Source: Actinomycetota bacterium
GTDB lineage: Bacteria; Actinomycetota; Rubrobacteria; Rubrobacterales; Rubrobacteraceae
DNA: 45,193 bases
Direction: 5' to 3'
NCBI GenBank assembly: GCA_902810695.1
Contig: CADDYV010000027.1
Location: forward strand, 1 to 45,193
Each line of letters begins with the position of its first letter. Within the stretch, counting starts at the first letter, position 1. This document shows positions 8,517 to 16,670 of this stretch, piece by piece. A program made the translations under genes and the position numbers. Below the pieces are notes generated by a model. The model ran no database searches. It was not told the origin of the DNA and was given only the letters and a program-made list of their open reading frames with translations.

Positions 8517-9545
8517 CTACGCCCTTGCTCCCAGCGCCCCCCGGCGGGCACCCTCGGTTTGCTCGTGGGCGTGGTAGGAGCTGCGCACCAGCGGTCCGCT
8601 CTCGACGTGCTTGAACCCGACCTCATCGAGCCCGTAACGTCTCAGCATCGCGAACTCCCTGGGCTCGTAGTAGCGGACCATTGGCAGGTGGTTCTCCGTG
8701 GGACGCAGGTACTGGCCGATGGTCAGGATGTCCACGTCGTGCTCGCGCAGGTCGCGCATCGTCTGGTGAAGCTCCTCCTCGACCTCGCCTAGCCCCACCA
8801 TGAACCCGCTCTTGGTCAGCACGTCCGGGTCGAGTTCCTTGGCGTAACGCAGCACTTCAAGAGAACGCTCGTACTTCGCCTGCGGACGTACTGCCGGGTA
8901 GAGGCGGGGAACCGTCTCGATGTTGTGGTTGAAGGTGTCGGGCTTTGCGTCTATGACAGTCTTAATGGCGTCTCTGTCCCCCTTGAAGTCCGGCGTGAGG
9001 ACCTCCACGGCGCAACCGGGGATGGCCTTGCGGATCTCCCGGATCGTCTGCGCGAAGATGGACGCTCCGCCATCTTCCAATTCGTCGCGGTTGACGCTGG
9101 TGATGACGGCGTGCTTGAGACCCATCTTCCTGGCGGCGTCGGCGACGCGCCCCGGCTCGCCGAGGTCCAGTTCGGGGGGCCTTCCGGTCAGCACGGCGCA
9201 GAAGCCGCACGAGCGGGTGCAGACATTGCCCAGGATCATAAATGTGGCGGTGCGGTTGTTCCAGCACTCCCCGATGTTCGGGCAGCGGGCCTCCTCGCAG
9301 ACGGTGTGCAGGGAGAGCCCCCGCATGGTTTCCTTTATGTCGCGGAAGCCCGGCCCGCCCGGCACTCTAGCCTTGAGCCAGGGTGGACGCCCGTGCGCCC
9401 CCCGCTCTTGCTTGAACGGCAGGTATTCCGTCGGCCTTCCATCCGGCGGCGGGGCTACGGGACGGTCCTCCCAGCGGTGGTGAACCGTGTAGGTGCGCGT
9501 CCCGTCTTCGAGTACGTTTAGCTCGACTTTTCTCCTGCGAACCAC
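8517..9545 (-). CDS. lipA: Lipoyl synthase LipA
   Basis: 342 residues. This radical-SAM enzyme inserts two sulfurs into protein-bound octanoyl groups. Both iron-sulfur clusters are visible: the auxiliary cluster cysteines C83, C88 and C94 ([12 protein letters not shown]) and the radical-SAM set C109, C113 and C116 (CTRSCGFC). The C-terminal conserved serine lies in [10 protein letters not shown]. The start is a GTG preceded by GAGGAGAG. The N-terminal extension before the first cluster is about 80 residues. It is the first gene of the lipA-lipB-VOC operon. lpdA, for the lipoamide-using E3 subunit, lies just upstream in the window. Confidence 0.97.
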   Translation of the reverse strand: MVRRRKVELNVLEDGTRTYTVHHRWEDRPVAPPPDGRPTEYLPFKQERGAHGRPPWLKARVPGGPGFRDIKETMRGLSLHTVCEEARCPNIGECWNNRTATFMILGNVCTRSCGFCAVLTGRPPELDLGEPGRVADAARKMGLKHAVITSVNRDELEDGGASIFAQTIREIRKAIPGCAVEVLTPDFKGDRDAIKTVIDAKPDTFNHNIETVPRLYPAVRPQAKYERSLEVLRYAKELDPDVLTKSGFMVGLGEVEEELHQTMRDLREHDVDILTIGQYLRPTENHLPMVRYYEPREFAMLRRYGLDEVGFKHVESGPLVRSSYHAHEQTEGARRGALGARA

Positions 9546-9707
9546 AACTCTCCTCTTTTCCGCTCTTCGTGGGCACCTTTATACTATCTTAACCGGCTGA
9601 TGCCACAGTAATGACCCCACAGAGACGCCCCGAGCTACCGCCAGGATCGCGAGAGAGTGAGAGAAGTATCCAGGCTGGCTAACCTCGGGTGGAAGTCGAA
9701 GATCCCG

Positions 9708-9990
9708 GTCCGAGCCGCCTGGTGAGCCGGCTACTGGTCTTTGATCCCGTAGCGTCCATCGTGCTGGCAGGGTTCATCATCAGTCAGAAGCTCCTGAGGG
9801 TCCGCTCTTCGGCGCGGTGGTGAGTCTGATGGGTTCGGTTATCAACGACTCTGGCTCCGTGCAGTGCAAGATCACGACCTTCCCGCTCATCGTTTCGGCA
9901 ACCCTCTCCTCATGGCGCTCGGCGCGCTGCTCACTCCCATCACCTGGCTCAGCGACGCGGGCCTTGTAGCGATCATTTTCTTCGTCTTCT
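9708..9990 (+). pseudogene. Degraded membrane-protein remnant
   Basis: The stretch from lipA's start to the next gene stop (9546-9988) holds no intact gene. On the plus strand three short overlapping frames look like pieces of membrane protein: 9708-9822 with VFDPVASIVLAGFII, 9806-9870 with GAVVSLMGSVINDSG, and 9864-9990 with ALGALLTPITWLSDAGLVAI. Frame changes and stops between them point to decay of one or two genes. The first piece recalls cation-diffusion-facilitator helices, but this is weak. Positions 9546-9707 show nothing I can name beyond the lipA promoter side. Confidence 0.3.
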
Positions 9991-10624
9991 ACCTGCGCCG
10001 GTTCAGACCGCGTGGCGGAGACAGGATGGTCGAGAGGGGGACGAGCACGATCCCCCAGCCCTCGCGGCTGTCGAAAACGCCATACCTGAACCGATCGAAA
10101 TGTCCTCCGTCCTCGCGCCAGAAGACTACCCGTCTCCCCCGATCCTTCGGGTACTCGGGGTCGTAGACGTACACGTGCACCTTCTCTCCGGTCTCTTCCA
10201 TCCGGTAGGGCGCGACCGCGTGCGCCAGCCCCAGACGCTTGAAGAACATCGGGTTGGCTCCGGGGCCGAAGCAGATCACGTGCGGGTCTGCATTCTCTGA
10301 TGCGACCCTCAGCCGCTGCCGCACCCGGTCGGGCTTACCGCCGGACGAGCGCAGCCAGTCCCAGGCAACCCACAATGCTACCCGTGGCCGGAACTGCAGC
10401 GCGTGGTACGCCCGGATTTCGGCAAGAACCTCGGGCGTGGGCGGGAGCGCGGCGAGCGGCGAAGGCCAGATGCCACCGGCACCCGCGAAATTCGCGAGCG
10501 CAGCAGCGGCCATGCCGAAGCACAGGCCCCGCCCGTACAGGAGCGCGTCGAGGCGGTTCGTCCGAGGACCGGACGGGTTCTTGAAGCCGAACCCGTCCCG
10601 CCGTGGGTCGAAAGGGGCTCTCAG
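9989..10624 (-). CDS. Papain-like hypothetical protein coupled to lpdA
   Basis: The frame reads through RAPFDPRRDGFGFKN and then RGLCFGMAAAALANF, a Cys-bearing helix start typical of papain-like or C39-like folds. Later come LAHAVAPYRM and VYVYDPEYPKDRG, which would supply His and Asp/Asn. The function is unknown, and a peptidase or transglutaminase-like role is inference. No ATG, GTG or TTG precedes this conserved N terminus. The only candidate is a CTG at 10624 that overlaps the lpdA stop (CTGA), like the GTGA and ATGA couplings elsewhere in the window. The first ATG (10513) would delete the Cys motif. With the CTG start it has 211 residues. Confidence 0.6.
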   Translation of the reverse strand: MRAPFDPRRDGFGFKNPSGPRTNRLDALLYGRGLCFGMAAAALANFAGAGGIWPSPLAALPPTPEVLAEIRAYHALQFRPRVALWVAWDWLRSSGGKPDRVRQRLRVASENADPHVICFGPGANPMFFKRLGLAHAVAPYRMEETGEKVHVYVYDPEYPKDRGRRVVFWREDGGHFDRFRYGVFDSREGWGIVLVPLSTILSPPRGLNRRR

Positions 10625-12036
10625 AAGTGGATCGCGTGCCCGTCCACAGCCATCGCGGACTCCCCGATAACCTCGGCCAGCGTGGGGTGGGCGTGGACGC
10701 TCATCCCGATCTCCTGCGGCGTTCCCTCGACCAGCTTGGCGAAGACACCCTCGGCGATCAACTCCGTCACGTGCGGCCCGATGGCATGCATCCCCAGGAT
10801 GAGATCGGTCTCCGCATCGGCCACCACCTTCACGAACCCGTTGGGCTCGCCCTCGATGAGCGCCTTACCTATCGCCCGGAAGGGGAACTTGCTCTCCTTG
10901 ACCTCGTATCCCTGCTCCTCGGCCTGCTCACGGCTGAGTCCGAAGGAGGCTACCTCGGGGCGGCAGAAGGTTACGCGCGGGATGAGGTTCTGGTCAATGG
11001 GCAGCGGGTCCTCGCCCGCCATGTGCTCGACGGCGACGATGCCCTCGTGCCCGGCGGCGTGCGCGAGCCAGTAGCCCCCGATCACATCCCCCGCAGCGTA
11101 GACACTGTCCTCCCCCGTGCGGTAGAACTCGTCCACCTGGATCACGCCCCGGTCGTTGGTCTCGACCTTCGTGGCATCCAGGTTGAGATCCTCGATCACG
11201 GTCTTGCGTCCTATGGCGACCAGCAGCTTCTCGGCCTCAAGCGTCTCCTCGCCGTCTTCACTCTCGACCTTGATCTTCACCCCATCACCGCTCTTGTCCA
11301 GGCTCTCGGGGTCTGCCTTGGTGCTCGTCATGACCCGGATGCCGCGATTCTCGAACTGCTTCTCCAGTTCGGCGGATATCTCCGGGTCTTCCAGCGGCAC
11401 GATGCGGTCCAGGATCTCGACCACCGTGACCTCGGCGCCGAAGTCGCGGTACATGCTCGCGAACTCGACGCCCACGGCTCCGGAGCCGAGGACGATGACG
11501 GACTCGGGGACGTGCTCGTTTTCGTTCACCACGTCGTCGCTGGAGATGACCTTCTCGTGGTCTATCTCCAGCCCCGGCAGAGTGTTCACGGCGCTTCCCG
11601 TGGAGATCAGGACGTGCTCCGCTTCAAGCTCTTCCTCTCCCCCGTCGTTGAGGGCGACTTTGATCTTCTTCGGCTCGACGAAAGATCCCACACCGTTGTA
11701 GACCTGGACCTTGTTCTTCTTCATCAGGCCCGCCACGCCGCGCCGGAGCTGGTTTACCACCTGGTCGCGCCTCTTGGCGGTGGTCGGGTAGTCGAACTCG
11801 ACCCCGTCCGTCTTTATCCCGAACTCTTCGCCGTTTTTGAACTCGTGCAACATCGAGGCGGTCTGCAGGAGAGCCTTGGTTGGGATGCAGCCCACGTTCA
11901 GGCACGTGCCACCGAGGTATCCGCCCTCCCGCTTCTCGATGAGGGCGACGCTCATCCCTAGCTGACTGGCGCGTATCGCCGGAATGTAGCCCGCGTTTCC
12001 GCCGCCGATGATTACGAGGTCAAACTTCTCCGCCAC
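10621..12036 (-). CDS. lpdA: Dihydrolipoamide dehydrogenase (E3)
   Basis: 471 residues. This flavoenzyme reoxidises dihydrolipoamide of 2-oxoacid dehydrogenase and glycine cleavage complexes with NAD. The sequence shows the FAD-binding GGGNAGY at the N terminus, redox-active disulfide GGTCLNVGCIPTK, a second nucleotide-binding fold (VLGSGAVGVEFA), and the C-terminal active-site HAHPTLAE supplied to the partner subunit. The start is a GTG with GGGAG upstream. No E1 or E2 gene lies nearby, but lipA and lipB do, which groups lipoate synthesis with lipoate use. A small papain-like gene overlaps its stop. Confidence 0.97.
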   Translation of the reverse strand: MAEKFDLVIIGGGNAGYIPAIRASQLGMSVALIEKREGGYLGGTCLNVGCIPTKALLQTASMLHEFKNGEEFGIKTDGVEFDYPTTAKRRDQVVNQLRRGVAGLMKKNKVQVYNGVGSFVEPKKIKVALNDGGEEELEAEHVLISTGSAVNTLPGLEIDHEKVISSDDVVNENEHVPESVIVLGSGAVGVEFASMYRDFGAEVTVVEILDRIVPLEDPEISAELEKQFENRGIRVMTSTKADPESLDKSGDGVKIKVESEDGEETLEAEKLLVAIGRKTVIEDLNLDATKVETNDRGVIQVDEFYRTGEDSVYAAGDVIGGYWLAHAAGHEGIVAVEHMAGEDPLPIDQNLIPRVTFCRPEVASFGLSREQAEEQGYEVKESKFPFRAIGKALIEGEPNGFVKVVADAETDLILGMHAIGPHVTELIAEGVFAKLVEGTPQEIGMSVHAHPTLAEVIGESAMAVDGHAIHF

Positions 12037-12062
12037 TGTACGTATCTCCCTTTCTAGCCTCT

Positions 12063-12920
12063 CTAACCCAATGGTAACCTTTGTTCCCCATCGCTACCAT
12101 TCTCACTCTGACACGCCGGGCAAAAATACGTCCCCCTCCCGGCGACCTTCTCCCTGACGACCTTCCCGCCGCATCCCAGACACTCCTCGCCTTCCCTCTC
12201 GAACACCCGCAGGAAGTTCTGGTGACCTCCGGGACGGTTCAGCACGTCCCTGTACAGGCGCACCGTCGTACCCCGGTGCTCGACGCCCGCCGCGAGATTC
12301 TTGCGGATCGCCGCGTGCAGCCGCTCCCATTCCTCTTCCGAAAGGGTGTTGGCCTTGCGCCGCGGGTGCAGCCGGGCGTCGAAGAGGATCTCATCCACGT
12401 ATATGTTCCCGATGCCCGAGACAACCTTCTGATCTAGCAGGAGAGCTTTGATCTGGGCCCTCCGCGAGCCGATCTTCTCCTTCAGATATTCGGCCGTAAA
12501 TTCCTCCGAAAACGGCTCCGGTCCCAGGTCCGCAAGCCGCTGCTCCAGTTCTTCCTGGTCCAGCAGACGGGCGCGGGAGAACTCAGTCTGGTCTCGCAGA
12601 AAGAGCCGCCTCCCGCCGTCGAGGTGCAGCACGAGCATGACGTTCTTTGTGGGTTCCTCGACCGGCGGGACGAGCAGGAGCTGCCCCCCGATCTTGAGTT
12701 GGAAGACCAGCGCGTCCCCGGAATCCAGCTCCACGATGAGGTGCTTCGCCCTCCTGCGCGCCCCGGTTATGCGGACGCCCTCGAGCCGCCGGATAAACTC
12801 TTCTTGCGACGGCGCCTCGACGAGCCTGCCGTCCAGCACTTCCGCACGCTCGATCTCCGCGCCCACGACCAACTCGCGCAGGTCGTTCTTTATCGTCTCC
12901 ACTTCGGGAAGCTCAGGCAT
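12063..12920 (-). CDS. mutM: Formamidopyrimidine-DNA glycosylase MutM/Fpg
   Basis: 285 residues. The enzyme removes oxidised purines such as 8-oxoguanine and nicks the abasic site. Catalytic Pro2 and Glu3 (MPELPEVET), Lys59, the helix-two-turn-helix segment (DQKVVSGIGNIYVDEILF) and the zinc finger cysteines C247, C250, C267 and C270 are all present. The damage-probing triad looks altered: Ile77 where Met is usual, Thr112 where Arg is usual, Phe114 kept, and Gln74 in place of the usual His. The catalytic core argues for activity but the lesion range may differ. It lies 8 bases downstream of the diiron-oxidase-like gene, in one operon. Confidence 0.93.
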   Translation of the reverse strand: MPELPEVETIKNDLRELVVGAEIERAEVLDGRLVEAPSQEEFIRRLEGVRITGARRRAKHLIVELDSGDALVFQLKIGGQLLLVPPVEEPTKNVMLVLHLDGGRRLFLRDQTEFSRARLLDQEELEQRLADLGPEPFSEEFTAEYLKEKIGSRRAQIKALLLDQKVVSGIGNIYVDEILFDARLHPRRKANTLSEEEWERLHAAIRKNLAAGVEHRGTTVRLYRDVLNRPGGHQNFLRVFEREGEECLGCGGKVVREKVAGRGTYFCPACQSENGSDGEQRLPLG

Positions 12921-12928
12921 GGGTATGG

Positions 12929-13660
12929 TTACACCTTTTTATGCACTGTCTCGGTCTCCGGCAGCGGAACGGGCTCTCCGTATACCGCTTTGTAAAGGCC
13001 GTCGAGCATCACGGAGCGGGCATTCAGCGAGCGCATGGCGCTCTCGCGCACTTTCTTCTGTCCCTCCTCGTCTTCGGCGTAAGGTGCGACGGCTTCCATC
13101 ATGATCCGGGCGTGCTCCACGTCCATCGTCACGTGGCTGGTGAAGATTTCGAGCGCCTCATCAGGCAGCCCCACCGCTTTCTTCAATCCTTCGGAGAGGC
13201 GCACGTAGATGGGCGGCACGGGCCACTCGCTCGCCGGTCCTAAAGCGCCCAGTCCGAACCGGATGTCCGGGTTGCGCACCATCTCGTAGTGGGCGCTGAT
13301 GTAGAGGTCTATCTCCGGCAAGGTAGGCGGCGCCTCCCACTCTTCCTCCGAGATGCCCAAAGCCCGCAAAAAACGCCTGTAGAGCGCGGGGTGGGTCTCC
13401 TCGGGGTTCAACCCGCCGTACTCGTCGAAGAGGATACCGGCCAGGGCGAGCTGCAAGGGTTCGTCATTCCGGCAGTTCGAGATCAGAGCGGCGAGGTAGA
13501 GCCTGCTCACCCGGACGTGGCGGTAGTACTGGATGGCGAACGTTCTCACCCCCTCTGCGCTCGCATCCCCCTCCCCAAACCGCTCCAGGAACGGATGCAT
13601 CAGCGCCGGGTGCCCGATGACCTCCCGCTTGAGCCTTTCCAGAAACTCTCCTGAATCCAA
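12929..13660 (-). CDS. Heme-oxygenase-like diiron oxidase (iron-containing redox enzyme family)
   Basis: All-helical protein of 243 residues with the metal-ligand pattern of the HDO superfamily (relatives: CADD, UndA, SznF). Counting from an upstream ATG at 13741, the likely ligands are Glu107 and His117 (FDEYGG...ETHPALY), Glu172 and the triplet His203, Asp207, His210 (SHVTMDVEH), which keeps the +4/+3 spacing. Such enzymes use a diiron centre and oxygen for oxidative chemistry on small molecules. The substrate is unknown. I prefer the TTG at 13660 because AGGAGG lies six bases before it. A start at 13741 is possible but lacks a ribosome site. It is cotranscribed with mutM. Confidence 0.8.
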   Translation of the reverse strand: MDSGEFLERLKREVIGHPALMHPFLERFGEGDASAEGVRTFAIQYYRHVRVSRLYLAALISNCRNDEPLQLALAGILFDEYGGLNPEETHPALYRRFLRALGISEEEWEAPPTLPEIDLYISAHYEMVRNPDIRFGLGALGPASEWPVPPIYVRLSEGLKKAVGLPDEALEIFTSHVTMDVEHARIMMEAVAPYAEDEEGQKKVRESAMRSLNARSVMLDGLYKAVYGEPVPLPETETVHKKV

Positions 13661-13781
13661 CCTCAACCTCCTCACCGCCTTGCGGTTTATAAGTTTACTC
13701 CACTCTCTCGCGAGGGTTTCACACTCCCTACAATTCCGCAATTTGCAGGAAATTCACCGGAGTTATACGGCCTGCGGGTGG

Positions 13782-13787
13782 TATAAT
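13782..13787 (+). promoter_or_regulatory. TATAAT box giving a leaderless start
   Basis: A perfect TATAAT ends six bases before the ATG at 13794, which places the expected transcription start at or next to the A of the ATG. No ribosome binding site precedes that ATG. The -35 region is weak. Leaderless messages are common in actinobacteria. Confidence 0.6.
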
Positions 13788-13793
13788 TTTGTC

Positions 13794-14333
13794 ATGAGAG
13801 ATACGAGAGAAACCACACGTCAGGGCTGGCTCAGCGTTCCGCGCCCGCGCGAGGAGGAGCGGCTCGACCCGCACGTCTACGAGCGGGGAGTCAACGGGCT
13901 CACGGTGGCGGAAGCTACCGAGCGGGCGTTTCCCAGGGTGATGGCTATCCTGGCTCGCAGCGGGGAGCACTACTCTGAGTTCGAGGAGAAGCTCGTCAAG
14001 CAGACGATAAGGGCGGCTTTGATCTCCCAGGTCTCGCGGGCGAACCTCTACCGGATCGCGGGCATCCTCGTCGCCGACCGCCGGGACGAGGGGGCGCATC
14101 TCGGCACCTCGCTCGCGCTCGCCTACGTCGCGGCCCTGCGCAGAGCCTTCCTGAAGAAGCTCTCCGTCGGTGAGTGGGTACAGACACCGGCTGGAGCAGG
14201 TGAGGTGCGCTACGTCTCCGAGGATGGGTCCAACGCCGCCGTCATGCTCAACAGCGGCAAGGAAGTCTGGCTTCCCGCGGCCTGGATCTCGCGTTCCGGT
14301 CCCTCTGAGGCTCCCGACGCCGAAGCTTCCTAG
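13794..14333 (+). CDS. Hypothetical protein, probably leaderless
   Basis: 179 residues, no recognised family. The central part (about 50-125) is helical and contains QVSRANLYRIAGILVADRRDE and an alanine-rich helix. The C terminus (about 128-170) reads like a small beta barrel of the SH3/KOW type: VGEWVQTPAGAGEVRYVS, then AAVMLNSGKEVWLPAAWI. The ATG sits directly behind a TATAAT box without a ribosome site. It is followed 27 bases later by moaD and moaE, so it may be part of their transcript. No membrane segments or signal peptide are visible. Confidence 0.75.
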   Translation: MRDTRETTRQGWLSVPRPREEERLDPHVYERGVNGLTVAEATERAFPRVMAILARSGEHYSEFEEKLVKQTIRAALISQVSRANLYRIAGILVADRRDEGAHLGTSLALAYVAALRRAFLKKLSVGEWVQTPAGAGEVRYVSEDGSNAAVMLNSGKEVWLPAAWISRSGPSEAPDAEAS

Positions 14334-14360
14334 AGAACACTTCGTGCTAGCATCTATCCC

Positions 14361-14609
14361 ATGAACGGGATAAAAATATTGCTCTTCGGGGCGGCAGCCG
14401 ACCGGGCGGGGACCAGGGAAACCGTGCTGCCCGTAGAAGAGGAAGTTGCCCTGGGAGATCTCTGGCCCGTACTCGCCGGGCGCTACCCGAAGCTCGCCGA
14501 GATGCAGCATAACCTCGCCTTCGCCGTAAACGGCGAGTACGCCCGGATGGAAGATAGAGTGTCCTCCGGCGACGAGGTCGCGGTGCTGCCCCCGGTCTCG
14601 GGTGGGTAG
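14361..14609 (+). CDS. moaD: Molybdopterin synthase sulfur-carrier subunit MoaD
   Basis: 82 residues with the ubiquitin-like MoaD fold, ending in the obligatory Gly-Gly (PPVSGG). The C-terminal glycine is thiocarboxylated and donates sulfur to precursor Z (cPMP) inside molybdopterin synthase. Internal pattern FAVNGEY...GDEVAVLPPVSGG is typical. Its stop overlaps the GTG start of moaE, so the two subunits are made together. No other molybdenum cofactor gene is seen in the window. Confidence 0.93.
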   Translation: MNGIKILLFGAAADRAGTRETVLPVEEEVALGDLWPVLAGRYPKLAEMQHNLAFAVNGEYARMEDRVSSGDEVAVLPPVSGG

Positions 14610-15051
14610 CGTGTTCGCCATCGTCGAGGAGCCAATAGACGTGGGAAGCCTCATCGTTGCCGCCCAGAGGCCGGACTGCGGTGCGATATCCACCTTCATC
14701 GGAACCACGCGGATTGACGAGTCTGACGGTGCGCGGGTGGAGCACCTGGAGTACGAGGCGTACCGCCCGATGGCCGACCGCAAGCTGGAGGAGATCGGGG
14801 CGGAGATAACAGAACGCTGGGACGTGCGGGAGATTTCCATCGTACACCGGCTCGGGCGCGTAAATCCTGGGGAGCCGAGCGTGGCGATAGTCGTCGCGGC
14901 CCCTCGCCGGGGACCCGCCTTCGAGGCGAGCCGGTACGCCATAGAGCGGATCAAACAGATCGTACCCATCTGGAAGCGCGAGGTCTGGTCCGACGGCTAC
15001 ATGTGGGTCGGCAGCCAGACCGGCACGCGTTCTACCCCGGCAGCAAAATAG
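14602..15051 (+). CDS. moaE: Molybdopterin synthase catalytic subunit MoaE
   Basis: 149 residues. MoaE holds the active site that converts cPMP to molybdopterin with sulfur from MoaD. Conserved blocks are CGAISTFIGTTR, LEYEAY, the HRLGRVNPGEPSV segment, AFEASRYAIERIK and the catalytic PIWKRE lysine. It starts at GTG 14602, overlapping the end of moaD. A second GTG at 14611 is possible. A strong bidirectional terminator follows. Confidence 0.95.
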   Translation: MGSVFAIVEEPIDVGSLIVAAQRPDCGAISTFIGTTRIDESDGARVEHLEYEAYRPMADRKLEEIGAEITERWDVREISIVHRLGRVNPGEPSVAIVVAAPRRGPAFEASRYAIERIKQIVPIWKREVWSDGYMWVGSQTGTRSTPAAK

Positions 15052-15053
15052 AA

Positions 15054-15086
15054 CAAAGCCCTCTCCCCGAGATAGAGAGGGCTTTG
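15054..15086. terminator. Bidirectional terminator between moaE and trxB
   Basis: A perfect 12-bp stem (CAAAGCCCTCTC / GAGAGGGCTTTG) with a 9-base loop lies between the convergent stops. The arms end in AAA and TTT, so each strand has a short U-rich end. Confidence 0.8.
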
Positions 15087-15100
15087 CTGGTTGGAACTTT

Positions 15101-16099
15101 TTACAGGTTCGCCGGGTTCTTGTCCTTCTCCGAAACCCACACGCTAGGGTCCTCGGCCTCTTCGGCCTCTCCCTGCTCGGCGAGCCACCGCTCGGCGTCT
15201 ATGGCCGCCCGGCAGCCGTCCCCCGCAGCGGTTACCGCCTGCCGGTAGCGCCTGTCGGAGACGTCCCCGGCCGCAAACACTCCCGCCACGCTCGTCATCG
15301 TGTGCTCTTTCTGGAGGATGTAGCCTCCCTCGTCCATCTCTATCTGGCCTTCAAAGAGCTTGGTCGCGGGATCGTGGCCGATGGCGACGAAGAATCCATC
15401 CACAGCTAGCTCGCTCTCCTCGCCGCTCTTCACGTTCTTGAGTTTGAGACCCTCAACAGAGTCCTCACCCAGTACCTCGGTTACCACCGTGTCGGTTATG
15501 AAGGATATCTTCTCGTTCTTCTTTGCCCTCTCGAGCATGATCTTGGATGCCCGGAACTCGTCTCTGCGGTGGATGATCACGACTTCCGAAGCGTGGTTGG
15601 TGAGGAAAAGCGCCTCTTCCATCGCCGTGTCTCCGCCGCCTACCACGGCCACCTTCCTGTCCTTGAAGAAGAACCCGTCGCAGGTGGCGCAGCCGCTGAC
15701 GCCGTGGCCCATCAGCTTCTGCTCGCTCTCCAGCCCGAGCCAGCGCGCCCGGGCTCCAGTGGCGATGATCACCGCCCTCGCCAGGGCTGGTTCCTCCTCG
15801 TCCTCGGGCCACAGCTTGAAGGGCCTCTCGGAGAAGTCAACTCGCTCTATCTCGTCCGGTCGCATCTCGGCTCCGAAACGCGCCGCCTGCGCCTCGAAGT
15901 CCTCCATCATGTCCGGGCCCATCACGCCGTCTCTGTATCCGGGGTAGTTCTCCACGTCGGTTGTCTGCATGAGCTGGCCCCCGGACTCGAACCCCTGGAA
16001 AACTACCGTGCTCATGTTCGCCCTCGAAGCGTAGAGAGCGGCGGTGTAACCCGCAGGACCAGACCCTATTATCGCAACGTCATAAACTCTCTGAGACAC
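15101..16099 (-). CDS. trxB: Thioredoxin reductase
   Basis: 332 residues. The flavoenzyme transfers electrons from NADPH to thioredoxin. It shows the FAD-binding IGSGPAGYTAALYASR at the N terminus, redox cysteines C137 and C140 in CATCDG, the NADPH fold VVGGGDTAMEEALFL, and the C-terminal FAD contact GVFAAGDVSDRRYRQAVTAAGDGC. The tail after residue 310 is acidic and longer than the minimal form. It is monocistronic, with an AT-rich promoter region (16100-16300) upstream. No thioredoxin gene is adjacent. Confidence 0.96.
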   Translation of the reverse strand: MSQRVYDVAIIGSGPAGYTAALYASRANMSTVVFQGFESGGQLMQTTDVENYPGYRDGVMGPDMMEDFEAQAARFGAEMRPDEIERVDFSERPFKLWPEDEEEPALARAVIIATGARARWLGLESEQKLMGHGVSGCATCDGFFFKDRKVAVVGGGDTAMEEALFLTNHASEVVIIHRRDEFRASKIMLERAKKNEKISFITDTVVTEVLGEDSVEGLKLKNVKSGEESELAVDGFFVAIGHDPATKLFEGQIEMDEGGYILQKEHTMTSVAGVFAAGDVSDRRYRQAVTAAGDGCRAAIDAERWLAEQGEAEEAEDPSVWVSEKDKNPANL

Positions 16100-16307
16100 T
16101 TGATACCCCTCAGTCTAAAAACTGCTAACCTGTATATTTTAATCCCTGGGAGAAATTCGATAGCTTACAGGTTCACACCACAGAATTCTCCCGAAATCCA
16201 CTACCGGAAAATCACTCATTTGGGTGATGTACCGCTTTTATGAGAGATATATCATGCCTGGACACACAGGATATCCCCGTTGGAGAAAGCGGGAGAGAGG
16301 AGAAGGC

Positions 16308-16634
16308 ATGCCCCTGTACATGACGCAGTTCGCGTACACGCCCGAGGCGTGGGCGGCGCTCGTTCGCAACCCGGAGGACCGGAGTGCGGCTTTCAGCAGG
16401 CTCGTCGAGAGCATGGGCGGGAGGATGGTCTCGTTCTACAATAGCTTCGGCGATTACGATGGAGTGGTCATCTACGAAGTACCGGACGACGTTACCAGCG
16501 CAGCCGGCATCCTGGCCGCCGTTTCGCCGGGACATCTCAAGGCGACCAGGACGACCACGCTGCTCACCGCCGAGCAGGGCCTGGAAGCCATGCGCAAGGC
16601 GGGCGAAGCGACGTACCGGGCTCCGCAACAGTAA
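16308..16634 (+). CDS. GYD-domain protein
   Basis: 108 residues with the GYD family signature FGDYDGVVIYEVPDD around residues 46-60 and a ferredoxin-like alpha/beta pattern similar to small dimeric alpha-beta barrel proteins. No enzyme activity is established for this family. The ATG at 16308 is preceded by a good GAGAGGAGAAGG site. A longer upstream reading lacks support. The next gene follows after 36 bases and may share the transcript. Confidence 0.85.
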   Translation: MPLYMTQFAYTPEAWAALVRNPEDRSAAFSRLVESMGGRMVSFYNSFGDYDGVVIYEVPDDVTSAAGILAAVSPGHLKATRTTTLLTAEQGLEAMRKAGEATYRAPQQ

Positions 16635-16670
16635 CTCTTCCACCCCGCCACGCAGAAAGCGGAGCGCGGT

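Noticed and set aside
10603-11961. Long plus-strand frame opposite lpdA
   Set aside because: Shadow of lpdA. His/Asp/Leu-rich composition without motifs.
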